DNA from: JBOHHM01 sp050725495
GTDB lineage: Bacteria; Pseudomonadota; Gammaproteobacteria; Burkholderiales; Burkholderiaceae_C
Length of the DNA: 13,072 nt
Assembly: GCA_050725495.1 (NCBI GenBank)
Contig: JBOHHM010000269.1
Location: 1 to 13,072, forward strand
Reading direction: 5' to 3'
A program made the position numbers and the translations under genes. The notes beneath the pieces are model-generated. The model made no database searches and had not been told where the DNA came from. It was given only the letters and a program-made list of their open reading frames with translations. Position 1 is the stretch's first letter, and every line of letters starts with the position of its first letter. Below, piece after piece: positions 5,965-12,987 of the stretch.

Positions 5965-6836
5965 GCGTGGAACTGCAGCTCACAGGGCACCGCAAGGACC
6001 TGGGCGGCGGCTTCGTGGTGAGCCGCGTGCTGCCCGCGGCCCGGCGCCAGGCCGTCGGCCCCTTCCTGTTCTTCGACCATTTCGGCCCCGTGACGGTGGC
6101 GCCCGGCGCCGGCCATGACGTGCGGCCGCATCCGCATATCGGCCTGGCCACGGTCACCTATTTGTTCGAGGGCGCCATCGTGCACCGCGACAGCCTCGGC
6201 CATGTGCAGCAGATCGAGCCCGGCGCGATCAACTGGATGACGGCCGGCCGCGGCATTGTGCATTCCGAACGTCAGCCCGAGGCCCTGCGCCAAAGCAGCT
6301 ACACCAACCATGGCATTCAGCTGTGGGCGGCCTTGCCGCGCGCCCATGAGGAAGCCGAGCCCAGTTTCGTCCATACCCCGGCCGATGCGATTCCCGCCTT
6401 GAGTATCGAGGACGCCCGCGTGCGCGTGTTGATCGGCGAGGCCTTTGGCGCCAGCTCGCCCGTGGCCACGTTTGCACCCACCCTGTACCTCGATGTGCAG
6501 CTGGGCGCCAACGGCAGCCTGTTGCTGCCACCGTTGGCGGAGGAACTGGCGGTCTACCCGGTCGATGGGCCTGTGCTGATTGACGAAGAGCCGGTCGCGG
6601 CCCATACGCTGGCGGTGCTCAGCCCCGGCCAGCCGGCGCGCTTGCAGGCCGGCGCTGCGGTTCGGCTGATGGTGCTGGGGGGTGACGCCCTCGATGGTCA
6701 TCGCACCATCTGGTGGAACTTTGTCTCCAGCCGCAAGGAGCGCATCAGCCAGGCTGCGGACGACTGGCAGGCCCGGCGCATGGATCGCATAGCGGGCGAG
6801 ACCGAATTCATCCCGCTGCCGGAGCGGCGTTTCTGA
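5961..6836 (+). CDS. Pirin-family protein, classical long form
   Basis: This is a second bicupin, 291 residues long and from a different subfamily than the YhaK-like protein. It has GPFLFFDHFGP (33-43), RPHPHIGLATVTYLFEG (55-71) and GINW-like AINWMTAGRGIVHSERQP (89-106). H57, H59, H101 and E103 would bind Fe or another metal, matching the human pirin set in kind and spacing. A C-terminal pirin domain with LVLGG-like VLGGDALDGHRTIWWNFVSS (about 236-255) completes the family pattern. Its ATG overlaps the OsmC stop (ATGA). Bacterial pirins may act as quercetin dioxygenases or modulate partner enzymes; the role here is open. It is probably the last gene of the stress operon, since the following gene has its own candidate promoter. 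Confidence 0.93.
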   Translation: MSVELQLTGHRKDLGGGFVVSRVLPAARRQAVGPFLFFDHFGPVTVAPGAGHDVRPHPHIGLATVTYLFEGAIVHRDSLGHVQQIEPGAINWMTAGRGIVHSERQPEALRQSSYTNHGIQLWAALPRAHEEAEPSFVHTPADAIPALSIEDARVRVLIGEAFGASSPVATFAPTLYLDVQLGANGSLLLPPLAEELAVYPVDGPVLIDEEPVAAHTLAVLSPGQPARLQAGAAVRLMVLGGDALDGHRTIWWNFVSSRKERISQAADDWQARRMDRIAGETEFIPLPERRF

Positions 6837-6882
6837 GGGCCCAAGCCGCTGCGCGGCGTGTCCTGCGCCCAGGCCGCCTTGC

Positions 6883-6888
6883 TACCAT
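6883..6888 (+). promoter_or_regulatory. Candidate -10 box of the DUF599 gene, possible leaderless start
   Basis: TACCAT (5 of 6 to TATAAT) is followed by only 6 nt before the ATG at 6895, and no Shine-Dalgarno sequence is present in the 20 nt upstream. The layout resembles that of trmB in this window. No good -35 hexamer was found, so confidence is low. Confidence 0.3.
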
Positions 6889-6894
6889 GCGGCC

Positions 6895-7590
6895 ATGAAA
6901 ATTTTTGCGTTGCTGCCCTGGGCAGACTGGCTGGTGCTGGGGGCTTTCTTTTCGGTCTGGGCCGGTTATGCCTGGTTTGCCAAGTACTGGGGCGCAAGGC
7001 GGCCCTCGCTGTTTGCCGCGACCAACCGTTTCAGGCGCCACTGGATGTGGCAAAGCACCTCGCGCGACCCGCGCGTGCTCGACGGCATCATCACACAAAG
7101 CCTGTCGACCAGCCCGTCGTTTTTCGCGTCGACCTCGATCATCATCGTCGGGGGCCTGTTCGCCCTGCTCGGCACCACCGACAAGGCGGCCGAGCTGGTG
7201 CGCGAGATTCCCTTTGCCCAGCAAACGCCACTGCTGGTGTTCGAGTTCAAGGTCCTCGTTCTGATCGGTATTTTTGTCTACGCGTTTTTCCGCTTTTCAT
7301 GGTCGATGCGGCAATACACGATCGTCGGCGTCGTGATCGGCTCCATGCCCGCGCCGCAAGACTTTGCCGCAGGCAAGTTCGACCGCGAGCATTTCGCCCA
7401 GCGTGCCGGTGACCTGCTGGGGCTGGCGGCCGACACCTTCAACGACGGCTTGCGCGGCTACTATTTTTCATTCGCCGCGATGGGCTGGTTCTTCTCGCCG
7501 CTGGCCTTCCTGATCGCCACCGTGCTGGTGGTGCTCATTCTCTACAGCCGAGAATTCCGCTCCGACGTGCTGCACGTGCTCAAGGACTGA
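6895..7590 (+). CDS. DUF599 integral membrane protein
   Basis: This 231-residue protein has four hydrophobic segments, at about 11-30, 78-96, 113-134 and 191-217. Features that mark DUF599 (COG3821 type) include RRHWMWQSTSRDPRVLDG (about 47-64), an FSWSMRQYT segment (134-142) and FNDGLRGYYFSFAAMGWFF (182-200). The function of the family is unknown. The gene starts 58 bp after the second pirin gene and lacks a visible ribosome-binding site. A small GC hairpin (6845-6857) lies in between, without a T-tract. It ends 69 bp before the convergent amidohydrolase gene. Whether it belongs with the stress genes is unclear. Confidence 0.85.
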   Translation: MKIFALLPWADWLVLGAFFSVWAGYAWFAKYWGARRPSLFAATNRFRRHWMWQSTSRDPRVLDGIITQSLSTSPSFFASTSIIIVGGLFALLGTTDKAAELVREIPFAQQTPLLVFEFKVLVLIGIFVYAFFRFSWSMRQYTIVGVVIGSMPAPQDFAAGKFDREHFAQRAGDLLGLAADTFNDGLRGYYFSFAAMGWFFSPLAFLIATVLVVLILYSREFRSDVLHVLKD

Positions 7591-7659
7591 CGGCCTGGCG
7601 TGTCGGACGCGGCCTCACGAGCCTGCGCCGCTGATGCTCTGGCCGGTTCATTGAGGGGC

Positions 7660-9105
7660 TCAATAGTGGCTGTGCCCCCACAGGCGCGGCGGCGATTGCG
7701 TCATGTGGTGCAGCCCGCTGCGCTCGAGCATGCGGTCGCAGGCCTCTTGCGCGTCCTCCAGAACCTCGTTCTGGTTCACGGAGGTCACCTGGTAGTCCTC
7801 CATCAAGATGCGGCCGTCCACAATCGTCGTGCAGACATCGGCTGCATTGGCGAAGCAGGTCACGCGGTAGACCGGCATGTTCAGCGGGAGCAGATGCGGC
7901 TTGAACAGGTCGACCAGGATGATGTCGGCCTTCTTGCCGGCCTCCAGCGAGCCGATCTCGTGCTCCAGCGACAGCGCGCGGGCTGCATCGATCGTGACCA
8001 TCTCGAGCACCTTGCCGTGCGGCAGCACGTCGGCATCGCGGAAATGCCGGCGGTGGTAGTGCATGCACTGGAACATGTGGCGGAACATGTCGTAGCCGCG
8101 GTCCGGTGCCGCGCCGTCGGACCCGATGGCCACCGTCACCCCGGCGTCGATCAGCTCGGGCACGGGGCAGCGGCCGCGGATCGACATGATGGCGCTGGGG
8201 TTGTGGACGATGCGCGTGTCGGTCTCGCGTGCGGCGGCGATGTCTTCGTCGTTGAGGTCGATGCAGTGCGACATGAAGGACGTGGGGCCCAGCAGGCCGA
8301 GCTCGCGGTGCGCCAGCGCCAGCGTGCCGGTTCTGTGGCCGTCCTGGGTGAAGGTCAGCCCGCGCTGTTTGGCAAGTCCATGGTACAGGCCAGCCTGTTC
8401 CACGAAGGTGTCGCGCAGCGCGGCGTGCTCGGGCTGGTGCATCGGGGCGAACACGGGCAGCGTCACGGCGATATGGAGCCGGCCGCCGGCGCGGCCATGG
8501 TTGTCGTCGATGATCTGGCGGCAGACCTCGTACATCTGGCGGTTGTCGACCTCACGCTGCGTGGGCGGCTGCGTGGCCCAGTCCACATAGCGGCGCGGCG
8601 CGGGCGGGCGCGAGGGCCCCACCGCGACCACCGATCGGGTGCCCGCGCGCTCGACGGCGTCGCAGTGCGCGCGCGCGTACTTCGGGTCATCGACGCGCAT
8701 GATCGAGTCGCCGCCGCCAAACAGCGACACGCCTGTCGTGACGCCCGCTTTGAGGCGCTCCAGCGACGCCAGGGCCGACTCGGCCCTCCAGAAATGCTCG
8801 TCCGAAGCCGAGGTGTAGATGATCTCGCAGGCCCTCATCCAGGCACCGGCATCGCCGGCGCCCATGGTGCGCAGCATCGCGTGCCCGGCGTGGGCGTGGC
8901 TGTCGATCAGGCCCGGCAGCACCGCCTTGCGCTGCGCGTTGATCAGCTTGCGGGCCGTGAACCGCTGGCGCAGCTCGGCCGTGGTGCCAACGGCCACCAG
9001 GCGGTCGCCGCGCACGGCGACGGCGCCGTCTTCGATGACGCGGCGCTGCGGATCCATCGTGATGACAACGCCCTGCTCGATCAGCAGGTCGACCGGTTCA
9101 GACAT
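7660..9105 (-). CDS. Metal-dependent amidohydrolase (triazine hydrolase / nucleobase deaminase group)
   Basis: This 481-residue protein is of the amidohydrolase superfamily branch that includes AtzA/TrzN, SsnA and guanine or S-adenosylhomocysteine deaminases. VDLLIEQGVVITMDPQ at the start and a C-terminal IGSLEAGKKADIILVDL form the outer beta domain. PGLIDSHAHAGH (64-75) gives H70 and H72. MSHCIDLNDEDI supplies H280. TRIVHNPSAIMSI (298-309) and GSDGAA with D330 complete the barrel motifs. Where relatives have HxxE on strand 5, this protein reads TFTQDGHRTG (251-260), so that site is altered. I chose the ATG at 9105 because a perfect AGGAGG lies 6 nt upstream. It follows the solute-binding protein gene by 35 bp and is likely cotranscribed. 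Hydrolytic deamination or dechlorination of an N-heterocycle is plausible; the substrate is unknown. Confidence 0.88.
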   Translation of the reverse strand: MSEPVDLLIEQGVVITMDPQRRVIEDGAVAVRGDRLVAVGTTAELRQRFTARKLINAQRKAVLPGLIDSHAHAGHAMLRTMGAGDAGAWMRACEIIYTSASDEHFWRAESALASLERLKAGVTTGVSLFGGGDSIMRVDDPKYARAHCDAVERAGTRSVVAVGPSRPPAPRRYVDWATQPPTQREVDNRQMYEVCRQIIDDNHGRAGGRLHIAVTLPVFAPMHQPEHAALRDTFVEQAGLYHGLAKQRGLTFTQDGHRTGTLALAHRELGLLGPTSFMSHCIDLNDEDIAAARETDTRIVHNPSAIMSIRGRCPVPELIDAGVTVAIGSDGAAPDRGYDMFRHMFQCMHYHRRHFRDADVLPHGKVLEMVTIDAARALSLEHEIGSLEAGKKADIILVDLFKPHLLPLNMPVYRVTCFANAADVCTTIVDGRILMEDYQVTSVNQNEVLEDAQEACDRMLERSGLHHMTQSPPRLWGHSHY

Positions 9106-9111
9106 GGGTAG

Positions 9112-9118
9112 CCTCCTT
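9112..9118 (-). promoter_or_regulatory. Ribosome-binding site of the amidohydrolase gene
   Basis: AAGGAGG on the minus strand ends 6 nt before the ATG at 9105. It decides this start over the in-frame ATG at 9171, which lies within the end of the upstream binding-protein gene and would add 22 unconserved residues. Confidence 0.85.
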
Positions 9119-9140
9119 GGACAGCAACAGGGAATGGATC

Positions 9141-10730
9141 TCAGTTCTTGTCGGGCGTGCGGACCAGCCACAGCCGCAACTGGTTGTCGGGCGCCTGGGA
9201 CAGGGTCGTGCCTTTTTTGGCCGCCCAGGTCACAGGCTGCTGGTGCAGCGGAACATGCGAGATGTCCGCGCGTTCGATCGCCACGGCCTGCTCGATCAGC
9301 TTGTTGCGCTTGGCGGGATCGATCTCTGCGGCAATTTGCGGCAGGTAGGCGTCAAAGGCCGGGTTGGAGTAGCGCCCGGCATTGAGCGAGCCTTCCTTGC
9401 CGGCCCGGGTCGCGACCACGTCCTTGAGCAGGCCGTAGGTGTCGGCCATCGGAAGGCCGGCATGGCCCAGGATGTAAAGCGAGACATCGTTGGCGTTCAG
9501 TCGCACGCTCCACTTGGAGGTGGGCTCGATCATCAGCGAGGTCTTGATGCCCACTTTCGCGAGCATCGACGAGATCGCAACGCACATCGCCTCGTCGTAG
9601 ACGTAGCGGTCATTCGGGCATTGCAGGCCGACCGAAAAGCCGTTGGGATAGCCGGCCTCGGCCAGCAGCTTTTGCGCTGCCTCGACGCTGTAGGGCAGCA
9701 GGCGCTTGTTCAGCGAGGTCGGCGAGCCATTGAGGTAGGGCGACACCAGGTTGCCGGCCGGCCACGAGGCGCCGCGCATCACGGAGCGCCGGATCGCCTC
9801 GATGTCGATGGCCTGGTACAGCGCCTTCCTCACGCGAATGTCCTTGAACGGGTTCTTGCCCTTGACGTCGCTGTACAGCAGCTCGTCGCGGTGCTGGTCC
9901 ATGCCCAGGAAAATGGTGCGCAGCTCGGGGCCCTGCACCACCTCGATCGCGTCCGACGCCTTGAAGCGCGCGACATCCTGCAGCGGCACGCTGACCGACG
10001 CATCGATCGCGCCACTGATCAGCGAGGAAGTGCGGGTGGCGTCCGACTTGATCGGGCTGAAGCTCACTTCCGTCAGGTTGTGCCGGGGTTTGTCCCACCA
10101 CTGCGGGTTGGCGCTCAGCACGGTCTTGACATCGACTTCGCGCGACTTCAGGCGAAACGGCCCGGTTCCATTGGCGTTGAGGTTGGCAAAGTTTTCCTTT
10201 TGCCGCCCCAGGTCGCTGGCCTCGACGGCGCGGTTTTTCTCGGCCCAGCCCTTGTCCATGATCAGCAGCTGAACGATCTCGTTGGGCAGCACGGGCAGGG
10301 GTGCATTGGTTTCGACGTCGACGGTCTGGGCATCGACCTTGCGCACCTCCTTGATGTCGCTCAGGTTGCCCTTGACCAGCGACCCCGGCGTGTTCGTCCG
10401 CTGCCACGAAAAGACCACGTCGTCGGCATCGAAGCTCTCGCCATTGTGGAACTTGACGCCCTGCCTGAGCGTGAAGCGCCAGACCGTGGGGCTGAGGGCC
10501 TTCCAGGAGGTGGCGAGCGCCGGTTCGATCTGGAGCTTGTCGTTGAAGCGGACCAGCGACTCGTAGATGTTGCTGATGAACGCGTTGGTGAAGCTGTGAT
10601 TGGTGGCGTGCGGGTCCATGGACAGCGCATCGCTGCTGGCTGACCAGGTCAGCGTGCTGGCGCTGGCTGCTGCGCAGCACAGGCTGGCCGAGAGTGCAAG
10701 CGCGCACAGGCGCATGTGAGGCGTTTTCAT
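9141..10730 (-). CDS. ABC transporter solute-binding protein, family 5 (DppA/OppA type)
   Basis: This exported periplasmic binding protein has 529 residues, the usual length. A Sec signal peptide covers residues 1-24 (MKTPHMRLC...AASA), cut before STLTW; no lipobox cysteine is evident. The SBP family 5 signature follows: ISNIYESLVRFNDKLQIEPA, then VWRFTLRQGVKFHNGESFDADDVVFSW (about 83-109). VRKALYQAID and the SVEAAQKLLAEAGYPNGF block mark the later lobes. Such proteins bind peptides, opines, nickel complexes or other small molecules. No permease or ATPase gene is found here, so it must use components encoded elsewhere or act as a sensor. The ATG at 10730 has GAAGGAT upstream. It is the first gene of a two-gene minus-strand unit with the amidohydrolase and is divergent from the GntR gene, which suggests the binding protein collects the enzyme's substrate. 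Confidence 0.93.
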   Translation of the reverse strand: MKTPHMRLCALALSASLCCAAASASTLTWSASSDALSMDPHATNHSFTNAFISNIYESLVRFNDKLQIEPALATSWKALSPTVWRFTLRQGVKFHNGESFDADDVVFSWQRTNTPGSLVKGNLSDIKEVRKVDAQTVDVETNAPLPVLPNEIVQLLIMDKGWAEKNRAVEASDLGRQKENFANLNANGTGPFRLKSREVDVKTVLSANPQWWDKPRHNLTEVSFSPIKSDATRTSSLISGAIDASVSVPLQDVARFKASDAIEVVQGPELRTIFLGMDQHRDELLYSDVKGKNPFKDIRVRKALYQAIDIEAIRRSVMRGASWPAGNLVSPYLNGSPTSLNKRLLPYSVEAAQKLLAEAGYPNGFSVGLQCPNDRYVYDEAMCVAISSMLAKVGIKTSLMIEPTSKWSVRLNANDVSLYILGHAGLPMADTYGLLKDVVATRAGKEGSLNAGRYSNPAFDAYLPQIAAEIDPAKRNKLIEQAVAIERADISHVPLHQQPVTWAAKKGTTLSQAPDNQLRLWLVRTPDKN

Positions 10731-10796
10731 GGCAATCCTTCAGTTCGTCGGGTTGAATGAGGCGGGTTCAGCAGCCTTGGTATGCCGCCCTGTAAA

Positions 10797-10805
10797 TCGT
10801 CACAA
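10797..10805. promoter_or_regulatory. GntR operator candidate O1
   Basis: TCGTCACAA (TTGTGACGA on the other strand) fits the FadR-subfamily pattern TNGT-N-ACNA on both strands. It lies in the predicted leader of the binding-protein gene, about 67 bp upstream of its start codon. The assignment rests on the consensus and on the adjacent GntR gene. Confidence 0.4.
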
Positions 10806-10896
10806 TTTTTCATCGCAGATCCCCTTGTCGGGAGGCCGGAACCAGTGGATACACGGGCAGGTGAGGCCGTCCTTGAAGCAGTTCCTCTGGGATTTG

Positions 10897-10930
10897 ATTG
10901 TGATAATACGTCTAGTAATTGTGACAATAC
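10897..10930. promoter_or_regulatory. Tandem GntR operator candidates O2 and O3 (21-bp period direct repeat)
   Basis: ATTGTGATAATAC (10897-10909) and ATTGTGACAATAC (10918-10930) differ at one base and are spaced by exactly 21 bp, two helical turns. The second contains ATTGT-G-ACAAT, a perfect 5+1+5 palindrome that fits TNGT-N-ACNA; the first has one mismatch. They overlap the candidate promoter of the divergent minus-strand unit, a good place for repression. Binding is inference. Confidence 0.6.
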
Positions 10931-10932
10931 AA
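10903..10932 (-). promoter_or_regulatory. Candidate promoter of the binding protein / amidohydrolase unit
   Basis: On the minus strand TTGTAT (10932-10927) and TATTAT (10908-10903) are separated by 18 bp, a fair sigma-70 promoter. The tandem operator candidates overlap both boxes. Transcription would start near 10896, leaving a leader of about 165 nt that also holds O1. I saw no clear riboswitch or attenuator in that leader. The rest of the 266-bp gap (10731-10996) has no further gene. Confidence 0.4.
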
Positions 10933-10939
10933 CATGTTT

Positions 10940-10948
10940 TTGTCACGG
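10940..10948. promoter_or_regulatory. GntR operator candidate O4 (weak)
   Basis: TTGTCACGG matches TNGT-N-ACNA except at the last base. Together with GTGACAA at 10921-10927 it also forms a 7-bp inverted repeat (GTGACAA / TTGTCAC) with a 12-nt spacer. It lies about 50 bp upstream of the gntR start codon. Confidence 0.3.
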
Positions 10949-10996
10949 TGTTTTCCCGGATGTGGCATGATTGGGCATCCCCGGAGCCATCGTTTT

Positions 10997-11740
10997 ATGC
11001 CGCCCAGCCCCTATGCCACATCAGCAGCTCCCCGTGCCTCCGAGCAGGCCGAGGACCCGGTCAATGGCGAAACCGTCGAGGAGGCGCGCGTCAGAAACGC
11101 CATCCTCGAGGCCGTGCTGTCGCATCAACTGCCCCCCGGCACCAGGCTGGTGGAGAGCCCGCTGTGCGAGGCTTTCGGGGTCAATCGCTCCTTGCTGCGC
11201 CGCGTGTTTGTGCAGCTGGCCAACGAGAAGGTGATCGAGCTGCAGCGCAATCGTGGCGCCGTGGTGGCGCAGCCGACGCAGGAAGAGATGCGCCAGGCCT
11301 TCGAGGCCAGGCGCCTGATCGAAGGTGCCGTGCTCCAGGCGCTGGCCGATCGCGCCCAGGGTCCGTATCTGGCGTCGGTGCGCCGTCTGGTCTGCGAGGA
11401 GCATGACGCTTACCGCAAAGGCGACCGCTCGAGGTGGGTGCGCCTGTCCGGCGAGTACCACCTGCGCCTGACGGCCCTGCTAGGCAACCAGGATCTGGAC
11501 GCCATGCTCAAGAGCCTGGTCACGCGAACCACGCTGATGAAGGCGCTGTACGACTCCCCCGGGCGCAGCACCTGCTCGTTCGATGAGCACAACGCGATTC
11601 TGGACGCGCTGGAGGCCGGCAACGTCGATCTGGCCTGCAAGCTGATGTCGGACCACCTCAATGACGCCGAGCGCAAGCTGCGGCGCGACCCCGACGCGAC
11701 CGAGGTGGACCTGCTGGCCTTGTTCCGCCCCGCCCGATGA
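10997..11740 (+). CDS. GntR-family transcriptional regulator, FadR/FCD subfamily
   Basis: This 247-residue regulator has a winged helix-turn-helix at about 27-95 (RNAILEAVLSHQLPPGTRLVESPLCEAFGVNRSLLRRVF) and an all-helical FCD effector domain at about 97-230. H155 (SGEYHLRL), H198 (SFDEHNAIL) and H220 (MSDHLNDAE) are the expected metal-binding histidines of FCD proteins, which often bind carboxylic acids. I chose the ATG at 10997, with GGAG 10 nt upstream. In-frame ATGs at 10934 and 10967 are possible, but the first would put operator O4 inside the coding sequence. The gene is divergent from the binding-protein gene and overlaps the MFS gene by ATGA. It probably controls both directions and releases DNA when the pathway substrate or a product binds. 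Confidence 0.92.
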   Translation: MPPSPYATSAAPRASEQAEDPVNGETVEEARVRNAILEAVLSHQLPPGTRLVESPLCEAFGVNRSLLRRVFVQLANEKVIELQRNRGAVVAQPTQEEMRQAFEARRLIEGAVLQALADRAQGPYLASVRRLVCEEHDAYRKGDRSRWVRLSGEYHLRLTALLGNQDLDAMLKSLVTRTTLMKALYDSPGRSTCSFDEHNAILDALEAGNVDLACKLMSDHLNDAERKLRRDPDATEVDLLALFRPAR

Positions 11741-12915
11741 GCCGGGCCTTCACTGAAAGCCACGCCACGGCGCCGGGGCACGGTCTGCGGGTTGCGCTGG
11801 GCCTGGCGCTGGCGCCCCTGGTGGCGCTGGGCTTTTCGCGCTTTGCCTATGCGCTGCTGCTGCCGGCCATGCGCCAGGAATTCGCCTGGACCTATGTGCA
11901 GGCTGGCGCGCTGAACACGGCCAACGCCATCGGCTACATCGTGGGCGCCCTGCTCGCCTCGACGCTGGCTGCGCGCTGGGGCCCGGTCAGGGCTTTCACG
12001 ACAGCCATGGCCCTCAGCGCCCTGGCCTTGATCCTGACGGCACTGCCGTCGAGCTTTGCGGTTTTTCTGGCGATACGCGCGCTGGGCGGCGCCAGCACCG
12101 CGATCGCTTTCGTGCTGGGCGCCGCCCTGGTGTCCCACGCCATGCCGGGGCGCCCCGCGACGGCGCTGGCCATCTACTTTGCCGGCTCCGGCCTGGGCAT
12201 TGTGCTGGCGGGCCTGCTGGCGCCGCTGCTCGCCGGCGCCACGGGCGACGTCGACTGGCGCCAGGGCTGGCTCGCGATGGGTGCCGCTTCGCTGCTGGGC
12301 ACGGCGTTGGCGCACCGCGTGGCAACGGCGCCTGCGACGACAGGGCAAGCGGGCTTGGCAGCCTCGTTGGGCCCCACCTGGCGTGGCCTTGGGCCGAGCC
12401 TGGTCGCCAATATGTTGTTTGGCGCCGGCTACGTCGGCTACATGACCTACATGGTGGCGTTCCTCGACATGCAAGGGTTCACGCTGGCCGTGAAGGCCGC
12501 GTTCTTCGGCATCCTCGGCGGCGCATCGATCGTGGTCAGTCCGCTGTGGGGCCACCTGCTGAGCCGCCTGCCGGTGGGGCGCGGGTTTGCCTGGGTGGCG
12601 GCGGCCGTGGCCTTGGGCTCCCTGCCTGCCCTGGTCTGGCCCAGCGTCGCGGCCATCGTCGCATCGGCCCTGCTGTTTGGCTCGAGCTTCATGGCCGGGC
12701 CGGCCGCCGTCAGCGTGGTGGCGCAGCGCGTCCTGCCGGCGGCACACCTGACATTCGGGCTGGCGCTGCTGACCGCGAGCTTCTCCGTCGGCCAGTCGCT
12801 GGGCCCGGTGATCGCGGGTTGGCTGTCGGACGCCACAGGCTCGCTGTCGGCCGGGCTGTGGCTGGGGCCGGTCCTGTTGCTGGTCGGGGCTACGGTTTCG
12901 CTGCGTCAGCGCTGA
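11737..12915 (+). CDS. MFS transporter, YbfB/YjiJ family
   Basis: This inner-membrane carrier of 392 residues has about twelve hydrophobic segments. The family-typical N-terminal block GFSRFAYALLLPAMRQEF (about 32-49) is followed by NTANAIGYIVGALLAS. The first-half loop reads ARWGPVRAF, a variant of the MFS loop 2-3 motif. The C-terminal half contains SPLWGHLLSRLPVGRG and SVGQSLGPVIAGWLSDATG. Substrates of this family are poorly known. The ATG overlaps the gntR stop codon (ATGA), so the two are coupled and the transporter is likely controlled by GntR. It may import the amidohydrolase substrate or export a product. Confidence 0.9.
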   Translation: MSRAFTESHATAPGHGLRVALGLALAPLVALGFSRFAYALLLPAMRQEFAWTYVQAGALNTANAIGYIVGALLASTLAARWGPVRAFTTAMALSALALILTALPSSFAVFLAIRALGGASTAIAFVLGAALVSHAMPGRPATALAIYFAGSGLGIVLAGLLAPLLAGATGDVDWRQGWLAMGAASLLGTALAHRVATAPATTGQAGLAASLGPTWRGLGPSLVANMLFGAGYVGYMTYMVAFLDMQGFTLAVKAAFFGILGGASIVVSPLWGHLLSRLPVGRGFAWVAAAVALGSLPALVWPSVAAIVASALLFGSSFMAGPAAVSVVAQRVLPAAHLTFGLALLTASFSVGQSLGPVIAGWLSDATGSLSAGLWLGPVLLLVGATVSLRQR

Positions 12916-12940
12916 GCTGCGCCCTTGCTGCCGCACCCGT

Positions 12941-12987
12941 GGCCAAGCCCTTGTCCAATGGGCGCAGGCCGCTCTCTATTTTGTAGC
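12941..12987 (-). repeat. Interspersed two-hairpin repeat (copy 4), at the end of the trhO-like gene
   Basis: Read on the minus strand, the core GCTACAAAATAGAGAGC (12987-12971) is followed by a hairpin block (12970-12941) with outer GGCC arms and an inner GCCC, 9-nt loop, GGGC stem. The same GCCC-N9-GGGC stem follows the core in the gluQ copy, and the segments after the two cores share about 20 of 28 aligned bases. The core supplies the TAG stop codon of the trhO-like gene. The hairpin could also act as a barrier between the convergent genes, though there is no clear T-tract. Confidence 0.6.

Noticed and set aside
6845..6857. GCCGC-TGC-GCGGC hairpin after the second pirin gene as a terminator
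   Set aside because: The stem is short and not followed by a T-tract; such small GC stems are frequent by chance in this DNA.
7651..7663. TTGAG-GGG-CTCAA hairpin between the DUF599 and amidohydrolase genes as a terminator
   Set aside because: The stem is only 5 bp, overlaps the amidohydrolase stop codon and lacks a T-tract on either strand.
7600..9111. Long plus-strand open frame (503 codons) opposite the amidohydrolase gene
   Set aside because: It mirrors the amidohydrolase codon pattern, has low-complexity Arg/His/Gly/Val-rich translation and no recognisable motif. It is an antisense shadow of a GC-rich gene.
9117..10643. Long plus-strand open frame (508 codons) opposite the binding-protein gene
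   Set aside because: The opposite strand encodes a clear family 5 binding protein with a signal peptide; this reading has no domain signal and no ribosome-binding site.
10731..10896. Riboswitch or attenuator in the leader of the binding-protein gene
   Set aside because: I saw no conserved riboswitch core, no paired terminator/antiterminator and no leader peptide; the notable signals are operator-like.
11410..12936. Long minus-strand open frame (508 codons) opposite the gntR and MFS genes
   Set aside because: The translation is Gln/Arg/Gly-rich and spans two well-supported genes; it is explained by GC-rich codon bias.
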